Part shown: one piece after another, positions 18,590-27,222 of the stretch
Position numbering within the stretch: position 1 is the first letter of the stretch
How the letters are laid out: each line of letters begins with the position of its first letter
NCBI RefSeq assembly: GCF_002161355.1
Contig: NZ_NFHL01000002.1
Coordinates: forward strand, 496,001-560,000
DNA length: 64,000 nt
DNA from: Lachnoclostridium sp. An76
GTDB lineage: Bacteria; Bacillota; Clostridia; Lachnospirales; Lachnospiraceae
Reading direction: 5' to 3'
Made by a program: the position numbers and the translations under genes
Notes under the pieces: model-generated
Database searches by the model: none
Told to the model about the DNA's origin: nothing
What the model saw: the letters and a program-made list of their open reading frames with translations, nothing else

Positions 18590-18621
18590 GCAAAAAAGCC
18601 CGGCATATCATCTATACCGGG
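18590..18621 (-). terminator. Terminator of the HPr-like gene
   Basis: On the minus strand CCCGGTAT pairs with ATGCCGGG (18599-18606 and 18614-18621) followed by CTTTTTTG. It is about 55 bp past the stop of the HPr-like gene. Confidence 0.8.
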
Positions 18622-18674
18622 ATCTTTTCACATTTTTATCATTTTCATTTATCCGGCTCGGACCGTCTCATCGC

Positions 18675-18902
18675 CTATGCCGCATACTTCAGAAGTTCTG
18701 TCTCCAACTCTCTTCCGTCACCTGTATGCATCTTCAGTTCCAGCACACTGTTGAGTCCAAGATGCATAATACCAAGCAACGATTTTGCATCAACTACGAC
18801 TCTGCCTCTCCTGACGTCTACATCGAATTCATATTTGGACACTGTCCTTACAAACTCAACGATCTCATCCGGAGTTTTGAACGTAAGTTTCATTTCGTTC
18901 AT
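18675..18902 (-). CDS. HPr-like protein lacking the phosphotransfer histidine
   Basis: 75 residues with the HPr-type fold pattern: MKLTFKTPDEIVEFVRTVSK then VDAKSLLGIMHLGL. The second block matches the regulatory Ser46 region of HPr (S41 here). The first block has no His15 site, so the protein cannot carry phosphate from PTS enzyme I. It resembles catabolite-repression Crh-type or other non-PTS HPr paralogues common in Clostridia. GAGGTGAG precedes ATG 18902. It is monocistronic with its own terminator. Its partner, if any, is not in the window. Confidence 0.75.
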   Translation of the reverse strand: MNEMKLTFKTPDEIVEFVRTVSKYEFDVDVRRGRVVVDAKSLLGIMHLGLNSVLELKMHTGDGRELETELLKYAA

Positions 18903-19051
18903 TATTCATCTCACCTCTTTTTTCATAAACGCCCTCTGCTGCCATGCTGTGATAAAACAGCGGCAATTCCGGGCTTTCCGGTTACCGCCATTCATACTAC
19001 CACAATTTCCCTGCCTGAAAAGGGGGAATTTTTTAAAAAAGGTGAATTTTT

Positions 19052-20599
19052 TTAATGGATCGACTTGCGGAATTCCGTGGGGAGCATGCCCACTTCCTCC
19101 TTAAATACCCTGCTCATATATTTGGGGTCCGTATATCCTGTCAGCTCTGCGATCTGGTTCAGCTTCAGCCGGGTACCCGCCAGCAGGCTCTTGATCCGCT
19201 CGATCCTGAGCATCCTCACTGTCTCCGCAAATCCCATTCCTGTCTCTTTCTTAAACTGCGCGCTCAGATATTCTTCCGAGACGAAAAGCCGGGATGCGAT
19301 CTCCTCCAGACGGATCCCCTGGTCATAATGTTTCCTGACCATCTGCACCGCCTTGCGTACCAGATCGCTCAGCTCTGCATCCCCAGCCTCCTCAAAGGCA
19401 TTGAAATCCATCACATCGAAAAAAGCCTGCATCGCTGTCCTGATCTGTCTCCAGCTGATGGCTTCTGCGATCAGGTGCATGCTGTGCTGTACACTCAGCT
19501 CAGACTTCACCTCATATCTTGTCTTATACGCACCCAATACCGACAGATCGAACCGTATCAGACATTCTTTGATCTCCCGCGGACTGTGCGGCTCCGCCCG
19601 GAAGAGGTCATACAGCCGGTAATAACACTTTTTGATCTCCTCGCCGTTCTCATCCAGCACCGCGCGTCGGACCTGCGCCTCCAGCGCAGCCGGATATTTC
19701 AGAGGCACGATCTCCATTTTCTCCACATCCCTGCGGCGGATCAGGCTGCCCCGGTCAAAGAGCAGGTTCCACTCCCGGATCTGCCGGAGATTTCTCAGCG
19801 CTTCCGGGAAATCACACATATGCTCTGTCTCTTCCCACAGGCATACGACCTCGCCCCGGATACTGCCGCTCAGCACAGGGACAACCTGTTCCCTGAAAAC
19901 GGCAAAGCCCTTGTCAGAAGACAGAGCCGCCGCACTCTGGTCAGTACGGTACACCGCTGCCGCCACCAGATGCCATGTGTCAACAGGCACCGGACAGACA
20001 GAAAATCCCTGTCCCGCGCCTGCTTTCTCCAACATGCCGCAGACCTGTTCCCTCTGTTCCGTGTACCCGGATCCAAGCCATACCACAAACAGGGCGCCCG
20101 GATCCTCCAATGTAAACCCGAACTTTTCCTGTGTCATCTGATGGAACTGACGGTCTGGGGTCAATTGTCCGTTGAGACATCCAGTAAAAATATTTTGCAG
20201 ATTAAATGCCTTCCCCATCACCTGCTCTTCCCTGACTTTATCCCGGATCCGAAGAATGGCTGTCCTCAGCTGTGCGGTGCCGAACGGCTTAAGGATATAA
20301 TCATCCACACCCAGGGTGATCGCCTGTCTGGCGTGCCCGAAATCTGTATCCGCAGTGACAATGAGCACACGTGCATTATTTTTCTCTGCACGGAGCTTCC
20401 GCAGCATAGACAGGCCGCCCATTCCCGGAAGCCGGATATCCATGATAACAAGGTCCGGCTTTTCCGCGCGGATCAGATTGCATCCGTCCCTGCCGTTCTC
20501 TGCATTCCCCGCCAGAACAGCGTCCGGGAGCGCAGTCTTCACAGTCTTTTCAATTGTCTCTCTTGTCTGCTGCTCGCTCTCTACGATTACGATCTTCAT
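19052..20599 (-). CDS. AraC-type response regulator (YesN-like)
   Basis: 515 residues from ATG 20599, preceded by GGGGAGG; upstream in-frame codons lack a ribosome site. Residues 1-120 form a receiver domain with phospho-acceptor D54 in LVIMDIRLPGM and the conserved lysine in DDYILKPF. A central region of about 130-400 has no clear motif, as is usual in YesN-type regulators. The last about 105 residues form two AraC helix-turn-helix motifs (IRLEEIASRLFVSEEYLSAQ and LNQIAELTGYTDPKYMSRVF). Such regulators usually control sugar or glycan uptake with a neighbouring sensor kinase, but no kinase gene is adjacent, so it is an orphan here. Confidence 0.88.
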   Translation of the reverse strand: MKIVIVESEQQTRETIEKTVKTALPDAVLAGNAENGRDGCNLIRAEKPDLVIMDIRLPGMGGLSMLRKLRAEKNNARVLIVTADTDFGHARQAITLGVDDYILKPFGTAQLRTAILRIRDKVREEQVMGKAFNLQNIFTGCLNGQLTPDRQFHQMTQEKFGFTLEDPGALFVVWLGSGYTEQREQVCGMLEKAGAGQGFSVCPVPVDTWHLVAAAVYRTDQSAAALSSDKGFAVFREQVVPVLSGSIRGEVVCLWEETEHMCDFPEALRNLRQIREWNLLFDRGSLIRRRDVEKMEIVPLKYPAALEAQVRRAVLDENGEEIKKCYYRLYDLFRAEPHSPREIKECLIRFDLSVLGAYKTRYEVKSELSVQHSMHLIAEAISWRQIRTAMQAFFDVMDFNAFEEAGDAELSDLVRKAVQMVRKHYDQGIRLEEIASRLFVSEEYLSAQFKKETGMGFAETVRMLRIERIKSLLAGTRLKLNQIAELTGYTDPKYMSRVFKEEVGMLPTEFRKSIH

Positions 20600-20717
20600 T
20601 TGATGCCTCCCCGCCAGATCAGTTCCTGGATATAGCCAGTATAGCACATCTCCTCCGGCGGCAGGCGTCAAATTTATATTCCCGATATATCACTCTGTAT
20701 CGGATGTTCAGGACGTT

Positions 20718-20856
20718 TTAACCGTGTTGATGAAGATATTTTTCTCTTGTCGCCATCCCGCCCCGGATGTGACGCTCGGATTTGTTGGTGTCGAGGACTT
20801 TGCGGGCCTCGCGGGCAAGGGTAGGGTTGATCTGGAGAAGGCGTTCCGTGACGTCT
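20718..20856 (-). pseudogene. Orphan 3' end of spoIIID (left copy of the direct repeat)
   Basis: The minus strand encodes the last 45 residues of SpoIIID, starting exactly at DVTERLL and ending TREKYLHQHG and a stop. It aligns without gaps to the 3' end of the complete gene at 25725-25863: both copies are 139 bp and about 85% identical by hand count. The 30 bases at the inner edge (20827-20856 and 25834-25863) are identical. Upstream of DVTERLL the similarity stops abruptly. It is the displaced or duplicated gene end left by an insertion. Confidence 0.85.
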
Positions 20857-20880
20857 AGCAATGTCAAGGTAAAATAATTT

Positions 20881-23361
20881 TTATTTACTCCGTTTTGAAT
20901 ATATATTTTCAAGTGAACATTTTAGTAGTGATTGTGAAAGTTTAGTCAAGTTGTCCTTATCACATTTGTCTCTAGAATGCTTCAAATAATCTTGAACTTT
21001 ATTATACGCTTCAGAACAGCATAGGCTATACTCTTTTTCATATCCATTACTTATCATTTGATTTTTTATTATTTTTTTAGTATAAGACCAAAAACTTATA
21101 ATTTGTTTAACCGGATTATCTTTAATAGATATAACTGGTTTCATCAAAAGTTCATGAGCTTGTAAGAATTTTTCTTTTATGTCCAAAGTTTTTCTCTTTT
21201 CAATCAATAGTAAATTCAACTTAGCTTGTTGTGTATCCATCTGAAATGGAACAACATTATCCGATTCTCTAAACCAACTATATGCATTATCTAAATATGT
21301 CTGTGCCAATTCATATCTTCCTACATTCGTACATGCAATAGAGAACTGTAACCAAAAGAATGAATTTTCTTTATAATACGTTAGATCCTTTAACTCATTA
21401 TAATAATTGATAAGAAAAGCTTCTTTCTGTCCAGAATTTATCAAAAATGTCTTCACATGCGAGTATGATATAATATTTTTTAATATATTTTCATACTTTT
21501 CTGTAGATGAATAATGATCGGCATAGTGCGCTGTCTTAGAGAGCACCTTAATTATGGTTTCATTGCATTCTAATTCTTCTAAAATTGCTTTTGCAGTTAC
21601 TGCAGATCTAAGTTTAAATCCCGCCGTTCCTGAAGAAAACTCTAATATCTCTTGCACATTAGGATCCTCAGTAAAATTTGTATCCAATGCAATTTTTACA
21701 TCTAAAATTTTACTCATATCATTAGCACTGATATTTAAACTCATTGTCTTTATTAATAATGCTAGAATTAAAACATCAAAATAATTACCCGGCATCTCTT
21801 TTATATTTTTTACGACATTGTTAATCCTTTCTTTCATATCTGTAGAATTTACCAAAAGCAACATAATTCCCTGTAGTTCACAATTTCCTTGTCCTTTTCC
21901 TGTTAATAATCGGCGCTTCATAGTCGGTGACAAATTACTTTTTTCTCCCCACAATCCATTATCATTTATAATCGTTTGTATTTGCGCTATTTCTCCTCTA
22001 TCCAGTTTATTCAAATCAAAAATTGCACTTTCTCCTTCACCGATTTTAAGTATATCATTTACCTCAAGAATACGTGTATCATAAAGCACTGTTCTCGCCG
22101 ATAAAACAAATTGAACATCTGATAAACTATATAGAGCAAACTGTCCTAAAACGGATAAAAAATTATAATAATTTTCAATAATTACTATTTTCCGTCCATT
22201 TTCTTTAATAATATTTTTAAGATCTTTCCCTTTAACTCCTTCGTAATCTTCTTTAAGCGTAAAAAATTTAATCCCTTTATTTTGAAGTTGATGTTTTAAT
22301 GACTCAATAAAAATAGTCTTTCCATTTCCCAAATTTGCATGTAAATAAATAACTTTTATTCCATCATTTATGCATTTAATAACATCATGTATTTTTTTTC
22401 GGAATATTAAATTATTATACTTTCCAGCTTTTCTATACCATAAGGAGTCATTAATCTGACCGATCATAAACAAATCGTGTACTTCAAAAGTTGTCGCACT
22501 TTTAATCGGATTCTTCGGTTTAAAGGCTTCAAACGCCTTATAATAATGAAGACCGTTATCTATACGAATGGGATGTTTACTTGCATATTCCGATAATTCC
22601 TGAACAAACGCCTTCATTCCAACCGACTTAACACACCCTAATCTTTCCAGTTTTCTTTTTTTATCTAACGTAATTTGGGACGACTCTATAAATACTGTTT
22701 TATTAATGACATTTTTATTAAAAATAAATCGTTTAATATCTAAGTCGTAATCTAGTGAAAGTCCTACAACAACAATACAATCTGCAGTTTCTAGATCCTC
22801 ACCAAATACTGCCCCCCATTCACTATCCTTCAAACCTTCTGCTGCCAAATAGCTTCTACCAGTAAGTTTAAACTCATCATTGAGACTTTGTTCAGTAAGT
22901 TTTCCTATATACCCATTAATGTATATACATAGATTTTTTTCTAAATCGTGCTCTGAACGATGAGTCTTTAAAGTAATAGGTATCAAAGATAAAGCATGAT
23001 CCATTTTGCTTGTAGCAATTAAAGGGACTTCGTCATAATTTGTTGTATAAACTCTTTGCCATTTAAAGGAATAAAGTCCCTTATGCTCCTTTTCAATTTT
23101 TCCTACGCGTAATTGATTTTTAATTTCTTGTATTAAATCAGCTGATGAAAACATTTCTTGGTATGTTTCTGCTGCATCCTGCAAATCCCATGGATTCTCT
23201 GGATGATCAATACCACATAGATTATATAATTGACTAGCCAAATTCACTCCTGAAGGGAACCTCTCTCCATGGGGTGTCTTTACATTCAAATGTGCTCCGG
23301 ATCCTGTAATTAAAACTGCATTTCCCCTAAGAATACTATTAAAAATATCTTGATTTTCCAT
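20881..23361 (-). CDS. SIR2-STAND NTPase defence protein (Avs5-like)
   Basis: 826 residues. Residues 1-about 270 form a SIR2-like NAD-binding domain: AVLITGSGAHLN (15-26), YTTNYDEV (105-112) and IVVVGLSLDYD (about 196-206). A P-loop NTPase follows (LHANLGNGKT, 340-349; ARTVLYDTR-like sensor near 425). The last about 300 residues are helical and TPR-like, probably the sensor of a phage protein. Anti-phage SIR2 proteins destroy NAD+ when triggered. Oddly, the position of the usual catalytic histidine (about 41 residues after the TTNYD asparagine) is N149, in YINGYIGK. Very AT-rich, unlike neighbours, suggesting transfer. The gene starts ATG 23361 behind AAAGGAG and ends at the edge of the spoIIID fragment. 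Confidence 0.8.
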   Translation of the reverse strand: MENQDIFNSILRGNAVLITGSGAHLNVKTPHGERFPSGVNLASQLYNLCGIDHPENPWDLQDAAETYQEMFSSADLIQEIKNQLRVGKIEKEHKGLYSFKWQRVYTTNYDEVPLIATSKMDHALSLIPITLKTHRSEHDLEKNLCIYINGYIGKLTEQSLNDEFKLTGRSYLAAEGLKDSEWGAVFGEDLETADCIVVVGLSLDYDLDIKRFIFNKNVINKTVFIESSQITLDKKRKLERLGCVKSVGMKAFVQELSEYASKHPIRIDNGLHYYKAFEAFKPKNPIKSATTFEVHDLFMIGQINDSLWYRKAGKYNNLIFRKKIHDVIKCINDGIKVIYLHANLGNGKTIFIESLKHQLQNKGIKFFTLKEDYEGVKGKDLKNIIKENGRKIVIIENYYNFLSVLGQFALYSLSDVQFVLSARTVLYDTRILEVNDILKIGEGESAIFDLNKLDRGEIAQIQTIINDNGLWGEKSNLSPTMKRRLLTGKGQGNCELQGIMLLLVNSTDMKERINNVVKNIKEMPGNYFDVLILALLIKTMSLNISANDMSKILDVKIALDTNFTEDPNVQEILEFSSGTAGFKLRSAVTAKAILEELECNETIIKVLSKTAHYADHYSSTEKYENILKNIISYSHVKTFLINSGQKEAFLINYYNELKDLTYYKENSFFWLQFSIACTNVGRYELAQTYLDNAYSWFRESDNVVPFQMDTQQAKLNLLLIEKRKTLDIKEKFLQAHELLMKPVISIKDNPVKQIISFWSYTKKIIKNQMISNGYEKEYSLCCSEAYNKVQDYLKHSRDKCDKDNLTKLSQSLLKCSLENIYSKRSK

Positions 23362-23590
23362 ATAATCTCCTTTGTATCTTGCTAAACAAATATCATTTAC
23401 TCTTATTATTCAACTGTATCTACGTTAGTGAATGTAATATATAAACATACCCTCATACAAATAGACTAGATATTTCATCATCTCATGAATACAGCTCTGA
23501 TTGACGTGATATCAGTTGTCCCCACTTAGGATTTTGGGCCGTTGCCACAATATATTTAAACTTTTCTTTCGCTATTATTCATTCTCCTTT

Positions 23591-24292
23591 CTACAGTACA
23601 ATTCTGGTCCGCATTATATCCGGCAAATACTTCGCCAGTTCCTCCACCAACTCATACACCTTCGTTCCCGGTGCTATCTCTGCCGACGTCTTCCCTTGTC
23701 CATCTTTTATGATCCGTTTCGCATATCGGATCGCCAGTTTCGGATCCCCCTTTTCCATCAATATTTCAAAAATATCTTTCATATTCTTCTGATACTTTCC
23801 AATCCCCAGTTCCTGGAACCTATCATTCAGAAATGATATATATTCCGCCCGATGATTATTGGAAGTATAATAGGCGAAATGCAGCAAAAACCAGAATTCG
23901 ATACACTCACTACTCCACGCAGCATGATACTGCAGATCTGGATTATCCTGACTCAACTGCCTTGCCCGCTGTTCGACACCATTAAAATGTTCCGGCGGAA
24001 AACTGTCTTTGTCATATACGCACCAGATCTGCCCCTTTTGAATTTTGTTCTTTTTCACATATCGTTCGGCCATGCCGATTACCCGCATGGTTTCCGCCTG
24101 ACAAGGTTCTATTTCGATCAGAACCATGTCCCGGTAAATCGGATTTTCCTCGATATGTCTTTTAAATCCTTCAAAATATAACGGTTCTGTCTGCTGTCCT
24201 TCGCAAAATATATAATATCGGAATTGTTTCTTTTCCAGATATTCCTTGCGGCGCTTTTTCTTCCACGCCTCCATCCCGGCTTTTTTAGGCAT
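23591..24292 (-). CDS. RloB-like protein (AbiLii-type)
   Basis: 233 residues. An N-terminal basic stretch is followed by FRYYIFCEGQQTEPLYFEGF and later IWCVYDKDSFP, the acidic motifs of the TOPRIM-like RloB/AbiLii family. SSECIEFWFLLHF is another family hallmark. Start ATG 24292 overlaps the end of the ATPase gene by 8 bp, so the pair is translationally coupled. RloB-type proteins are nuclease-like effectors paired with an SMC-like ATPase in abortive-infection systems. It looks full length. Confidence 0.82.
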   Translation of the reverse strand: MPKKAGMEAWKKKRRKEYLEKKQFRYYIFCEGQQTEPLYFEGFKRHIEENPIYRDMVLIEIEPCQAETMRVIGMAERYVKKNKIQKGQIWCVYDKDSFPPEHFNGVEQRARQLSQDNPDLQYHAAWSSECIEFWFLLHFAYYTSNNHRAEYISFLNDRFQELGIGKYQKNMKDIFEILMEKGDPKLAIRYAKRIIKDGQGKTSAEIAPGTKVYELVEELAKYLPDIMRTRIVL

Positions 24293-25511
24293 TGACCTTC
24301 CCCCAATCTATAATCTTCCTGAGGTATGGATCCGCCCCATACTTCCCTTCCAGGTACTGCTTGTCAAATTTTGCATCCTTCCGCACCGACTCACCCTTGT
24401 CATTTTTAAACTCCACCAGTGAATACAATTTAGAGTTCTCTTTGTTTCCTTTTGCCACAAACCAGATTTCATCTCTCCGGAACACCTCACTGTTCATTGT
24501 AGACAGATCATGTGATGTGAAAATCAGCTGTGCGCCATGCTGGTTGATCTTCATATCATTAAACATCATAATGATGTATTTCAGAAGAACCGGATGGATC
24601 TTCGCATCTAGCTCATCAATGACAAGTGTTGTTCCCACCGAAAGGCTTTTCGCAATAAACGGAAGAAGGCCGAACAGCTTCTTTGTTCCGCTAGACTCAT
24701 CAAACAGATTCAACTCCGCCTCGTAATCGTCAACAACATGTTTTGTGAATACTTCAATCCGGTCATGTTCTCTCTCTTCTACCCGAAAGTCTACAATATC
24801 CAGATCCATTTCCTGTATCATATCCAGCATCAGTTTCTTCACATGCTCTGAATTTGAAATCGCCATGCGCAGTTCCTGACGTGGATTTCCGTAATTCAGG
24901 AAATCAATTCCATCGTCAAACCAACTCAATACATCCTGAACCACTTCATTTTTTGCGTAAGTAATGCCCAAGTAGGAAAGCAGCGGGAGTGTTTCGGACA
25001 AATCTTCACTGATCTTTAATTTGGAAAACACGCCTTTCAGAGTAATTTCATTTTCGTCTCTTTCAAAGAGCGCTGATCTGCGTCCAGTTTCCAGCTTTAC
25101 CCGGTCCAGTCTTTCATATTCGATCAGGTCTTTCCTGACAGTCAGTTTATATCGGTATTCTGCCAGTTCAGTTCTGAAAAATAATTCAAACTCCGTTGGT
25201 GCATTTGCGGTTTCTGCGGAAAATGCAAACGGCTCGATCAATATTCTCTTGATCCGGATCGCTGCATTTTCATTATCGCTGGTCGCATATAATGGTCTCA
25301 ACACCTTGAACACCAGATTGTGCAGCGCCTCCAGCACATTGGATTTTCCCCCGCCGTTCGGTCCGTACACAGCCGATACTGGAAGAAATACTTCTCCATC
25401 TTTATCTTTGATTATCCTGTCCTCATGTTCAGAAATGGCGGCTGCCTGCATGTCAAATGTCATCTCGTCACGAATGCTTTTAAAGTTTTTTACTGTAAAC
25501 TGGCATAACAT
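24285..25511 (-). CDS. RloA-like AAA ATPase (AbiLi-type)
   Basis: 408 residues of an ABC/SMC-like AAA ATPase. It starts MLCQFTVKNFKSIRDEMTFDM, has Walker A GPNGGGKS at 50-57, a signature-like DESSGTKKL, Walker B TTLVIDELDAKIHP and the switch FTSHDLSTM. This is the ATPase half of RloA/RloB (AbiL) pairs; the RloB-like gene overlaps its end. Such ATPases are thought to sense infection and control the partner effector. The gene is preceded by about 200 bp of AT-rich DNA up to the spoIIID end, which probably carries the island promoter. Length fits the family. Confidence 0.85.
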   Translation of the reverse strand: MLCQFTVKNFKSIRDEMTFDMQAAAISEHEDRIIKDKDGEVFLPVSAVYGPNGGGKSNVLEALHNLVFKVLRPLYATSDNENAAIRIKRILIEPFAFSAETANAPTEFELFFRTELAEYRYKLTVRKDLIEYERLDRVKLETGRRSALFERDENEITLKGVFSKLKISEDLSETLPLLSYLGITYAKNEVVQDVLSWFDDGIDFLNYGNPRQELRMAISNSEHVKKLMLDMIQEMDLDIVDFRVEEREHDRIEVFTKHVVDDYEAELNLFDESSGTKKLFGLLPFIAKSLSVGTTLVIDELDAKIHPVLLKYIIMMFNDMKINQHGAQLIFTSHDLSTMNSEVFRRDEIWFVAKGNKENSKLYSLVEFKNDKGESVRKDAKFDKQYLEGKYGADPYLRKIIDWGKVNA

Positions 25512-25660
25512 CTGTGTCTACCTCCATTTTGTTTCAACACCACAAGTTTTTATTCTCTCTCACCTTCTATTATATTCGTTTTTTCATTTTTGTAAACAAT
25601 ATTTGAGAGATTTTCTCATATTTCAGTCTATAATTTGCATTCAATAAAATTTCTCTTTAC

Positions 25661-25696
25661 CAAAAAATCACCTGATACAAATTTGCATCAAGTGAT
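25661..25696 (-). terminator. Terminator after spoIIID
   Basis: On the minus strand ATCACTTGAT pairs with ATCAGGTGAT (25686-25695, 25667-25676; one internal mismatch), followed by TTTTTTGG. It lies about 30 bp past the spoIIID stop and probably travelled with the replacement gene end. Confidence 0.75.
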
Positions 25697-25724
25697 TTTA
25701 AACAATATTCACTTAGCCCAATAT

Positions 25725-25979
25725 CTAAGTATGCTGATGCAGATACTTTTCCCGTGTCGCCATCCCGCCCCGGATATGCCGCTCGGACTTGTTCGTGTCC
25801 AGCACTTTGCGGGTCTCGCGAGCAAGAGACGGATTGATCTGGAGAAGGCGTTCCGTGACGTCTTTATGTACCGTACTCTTACTGATCCGGAACCGCTTCG
25901 CCGTCTGCCTCACAGTCGCGTTATTCTCTATGATATAATCAGCAATCTCCACGGCTCTTTCCTCAATGTAATCTTTCAA
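25725..25979 (-). CDS. spoIIID: Stage III sporulation regulator SpoIIID
   Basis: 84 residues from TTG 25979, with CAGGGGGA about 10 bp upstream and the family's KDYIEERA start immediately after; an ATG far upstream gives an unlikely 50-residue extension. The protein has the SpoIIID helix-turn-helix (ATVRQTAKRFRISKSTVHKD) and the conserved TERLLQINPSLARETRKV plus GGMATREKY tail. It is a DNA-binding switch in the mother cell during sporulation. The last 139 bp form one arm of the direct repeat that bounds the defence island, so the C-terminus is likely supplied by the insert and the gene remains functional. Confidence 0.92.
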   Translation of the reverse strand: MKDYIEERAVEIADYIIENNATVRQTAKRFRISKSTVHKDVTERLLQINPSLARETRKVLDTNKSERHIRGGMATREKYLHQHT

Positions 25980-26177
25980 AAAAATCCCCCTGCAAACATC
26001 GTTTTTACAATGTATGCAGGGGAGAAAAAAGTCATGCTCATTTCGCACTACTTTAGTGCCAGTATCTCCGCCTAAGTTCACTGTACCGTTTTCTGCCACC
26101 GATTCTCTACGCTTGTTTATACACACATGATACATATATGACTTGCAAGGCTGTGACCTTTCAAGTCCTCGTCTATA

Positions 26178-26606
26178 TCATGGTTGTTTCAATTCAAGCA
26201 GCATTCCACATCCATACTTATTATTGGGCAGTGTTTGAAAACCAAATTTTTCATAAAACAATTCTTTTCCCGGATTAGCATACAGGCTGCACGCCAGTTT
26301 TACACTGCTTACCGAATATTCATTCAACTGTTCTAATACTCTATCCATGATCTTCCTTCCTAATCCTAGCCCTTGAAAATCCGGACTGATGATCACGTCT
26401 GTTATATATGCATCCGTAACCTTATCTGTCAGTACACGAACAACACCGACACTTTTCCCTTCACAAACTGCATTTACTATAAAAGATGTATTTGACAAAA
26501 CTTTTTCCGCCTGTTTTATTGTTAATTTTTGAAATCCAACAGCCTCTCGCAGTCTACAAAATTCCTCAACCGAAATAGTACTTTGGAACTCAATAATAAC
26601 GCCCAT
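26178..26606 (-). CDS. GNAT-family N-acetyltransferase
   Basis: 142 residues with the acetyl-CoA motif A: ITDVIISPDFQGLGLGRKIM (RxxGxG-type Q/G-x-G-x-G loop as QGLGLGRK) after a central beta hairpin VGVVRVLTDKV, and a final KLFYEKFGF-like segment (GKELFYEKFGFQ). Substrate unknown. It stands alone between spoIIID and a hypothetical gene, with gaps of about 200 bp on both sides. Confidence 0.85.
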   Translation of the reverse strand: MGVIIEFQSTISVEEFCRLREAVGFQKLTIKQAEKVLSNTSFIVNAVCEGKSVGVVRVLTDKVTDAYITDVIISPDFQGLGLGRKIMDRVLEQLNEYSVSSVKLACSLYANPGKELFYEKFGFQTLPNNKYGCGMLLELKQP

Positions 26607-26850
26607 CTTATTCCTCTCCCTGTTGTTTCTAAAGCTATTATTGATTTTATTTACGCACTTTCACTTTATAAAGTCATTTTATTCTCTTGATAGGCGCACC
26701 GCATCCAAAAAGCCTTGTCCATACAGCACGTCCCATACTCCGCATTCTTCTTATTATTTTACCCAAAGCGGGAACGCTATCAGCACCAATACTGTACAGA
26801 CTTTCCCGCCTGTCCCTGTGCCGTTTATCCTTGTACTGTACGGTATTCCC

Positions 26851-27201
26851 TTAGAAGAAATCCATAATATCAAAATTAAAGTAAATATCATTCGGCATGC
26901 ATACGTCATATTTTTTAGAAAACTTCCGAATAAATTCATTTGACACTTTTCTGCTTTTGTCGTATTCAGCCTGTAGTTCCTGTTTCATCTCGTCCCGGAT
27001 TTCATAGACCTTCTCTTTTTCAGCATAAACGATTCCATAGTACTTATCATAACTGAAATAAATTTCATACGGTTCATCATCAGCCGAAAACACACTGACC
27101 TCAACTTCATCATTATACACTTCATCAATTTCCAGATATTTTCCATTATAATGTCTCTGCTCCTCCGAAAAAGTATCCGTAACATTCTTCCATTCAGCCA
27201 T
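26851..27201 (-). CDS. Hypothetical 116-residue acidic protein
   Basis: Small soluble acidic protein starting ATG 27201 behind AGGAAAGG. The first 75 residues alternate hydrophobic and charged residues, suggesting a beta-rich fold (YLEIDEVYNDEVEVSVFS). The rest is helical, with a charged stretch at about 70-95 and an aromatic C-terminus (IYFNFDIMDFF). Its start is 21 bp after the stop of the SWIM gene, so the two may be co-transcribed. I do not recognise the family. Confidence 0.5.
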   Translation of the reverse strand: MAEWKNVTDTFSEEQRHYNGKYLEIDEVYNDEVEVSVFSADDEPYEIYFSYDKYYGIVYAEKEKVYEIRDEMKQELQAEYDKSRKVSNEFIRKFSKKYDVCMPNDIYFNFDIMDFF

Positions 27202-27222
27202 TTTATTTTTCCTTTCCTCTCC

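Larger units (their letters stand above)
20857..25863. mobile_element. Defence island inserted at the 3' end of spoIIID
   Basis: A 5007-bp unit bounded by the two copies of the spoIIID end. It carries a SIR2-STAND gene and an RloA/RloB-like pair, all on the minus strand, plus a replacement spoIIID 3' end. Base composition of the SIR2 gene is visibly much more AT-rich than the flanks. No integrase or transposase gene is present, so the unit is either a decayed element, moved in trans, or exchanged by homologous recombination in the flanks. The boundary call is from the direct repeat; the mechanism is inference. Confidence 0.6.

Noticed and set aside
17580..19104. Two long plus-strand frames across the MATE and HPr-like genes
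   Set aside because: His/Arg/Asp-rich or Thr/Ser-rich without motifs; they cross real genes and terminators of the minus strand.
19055..20635. A 526-codon plus-strand frame across the response regulator
   Set aside because: No domain signal, His/Leu/Arg-rich; the minus strand carries a clear receiver and AraC domain.
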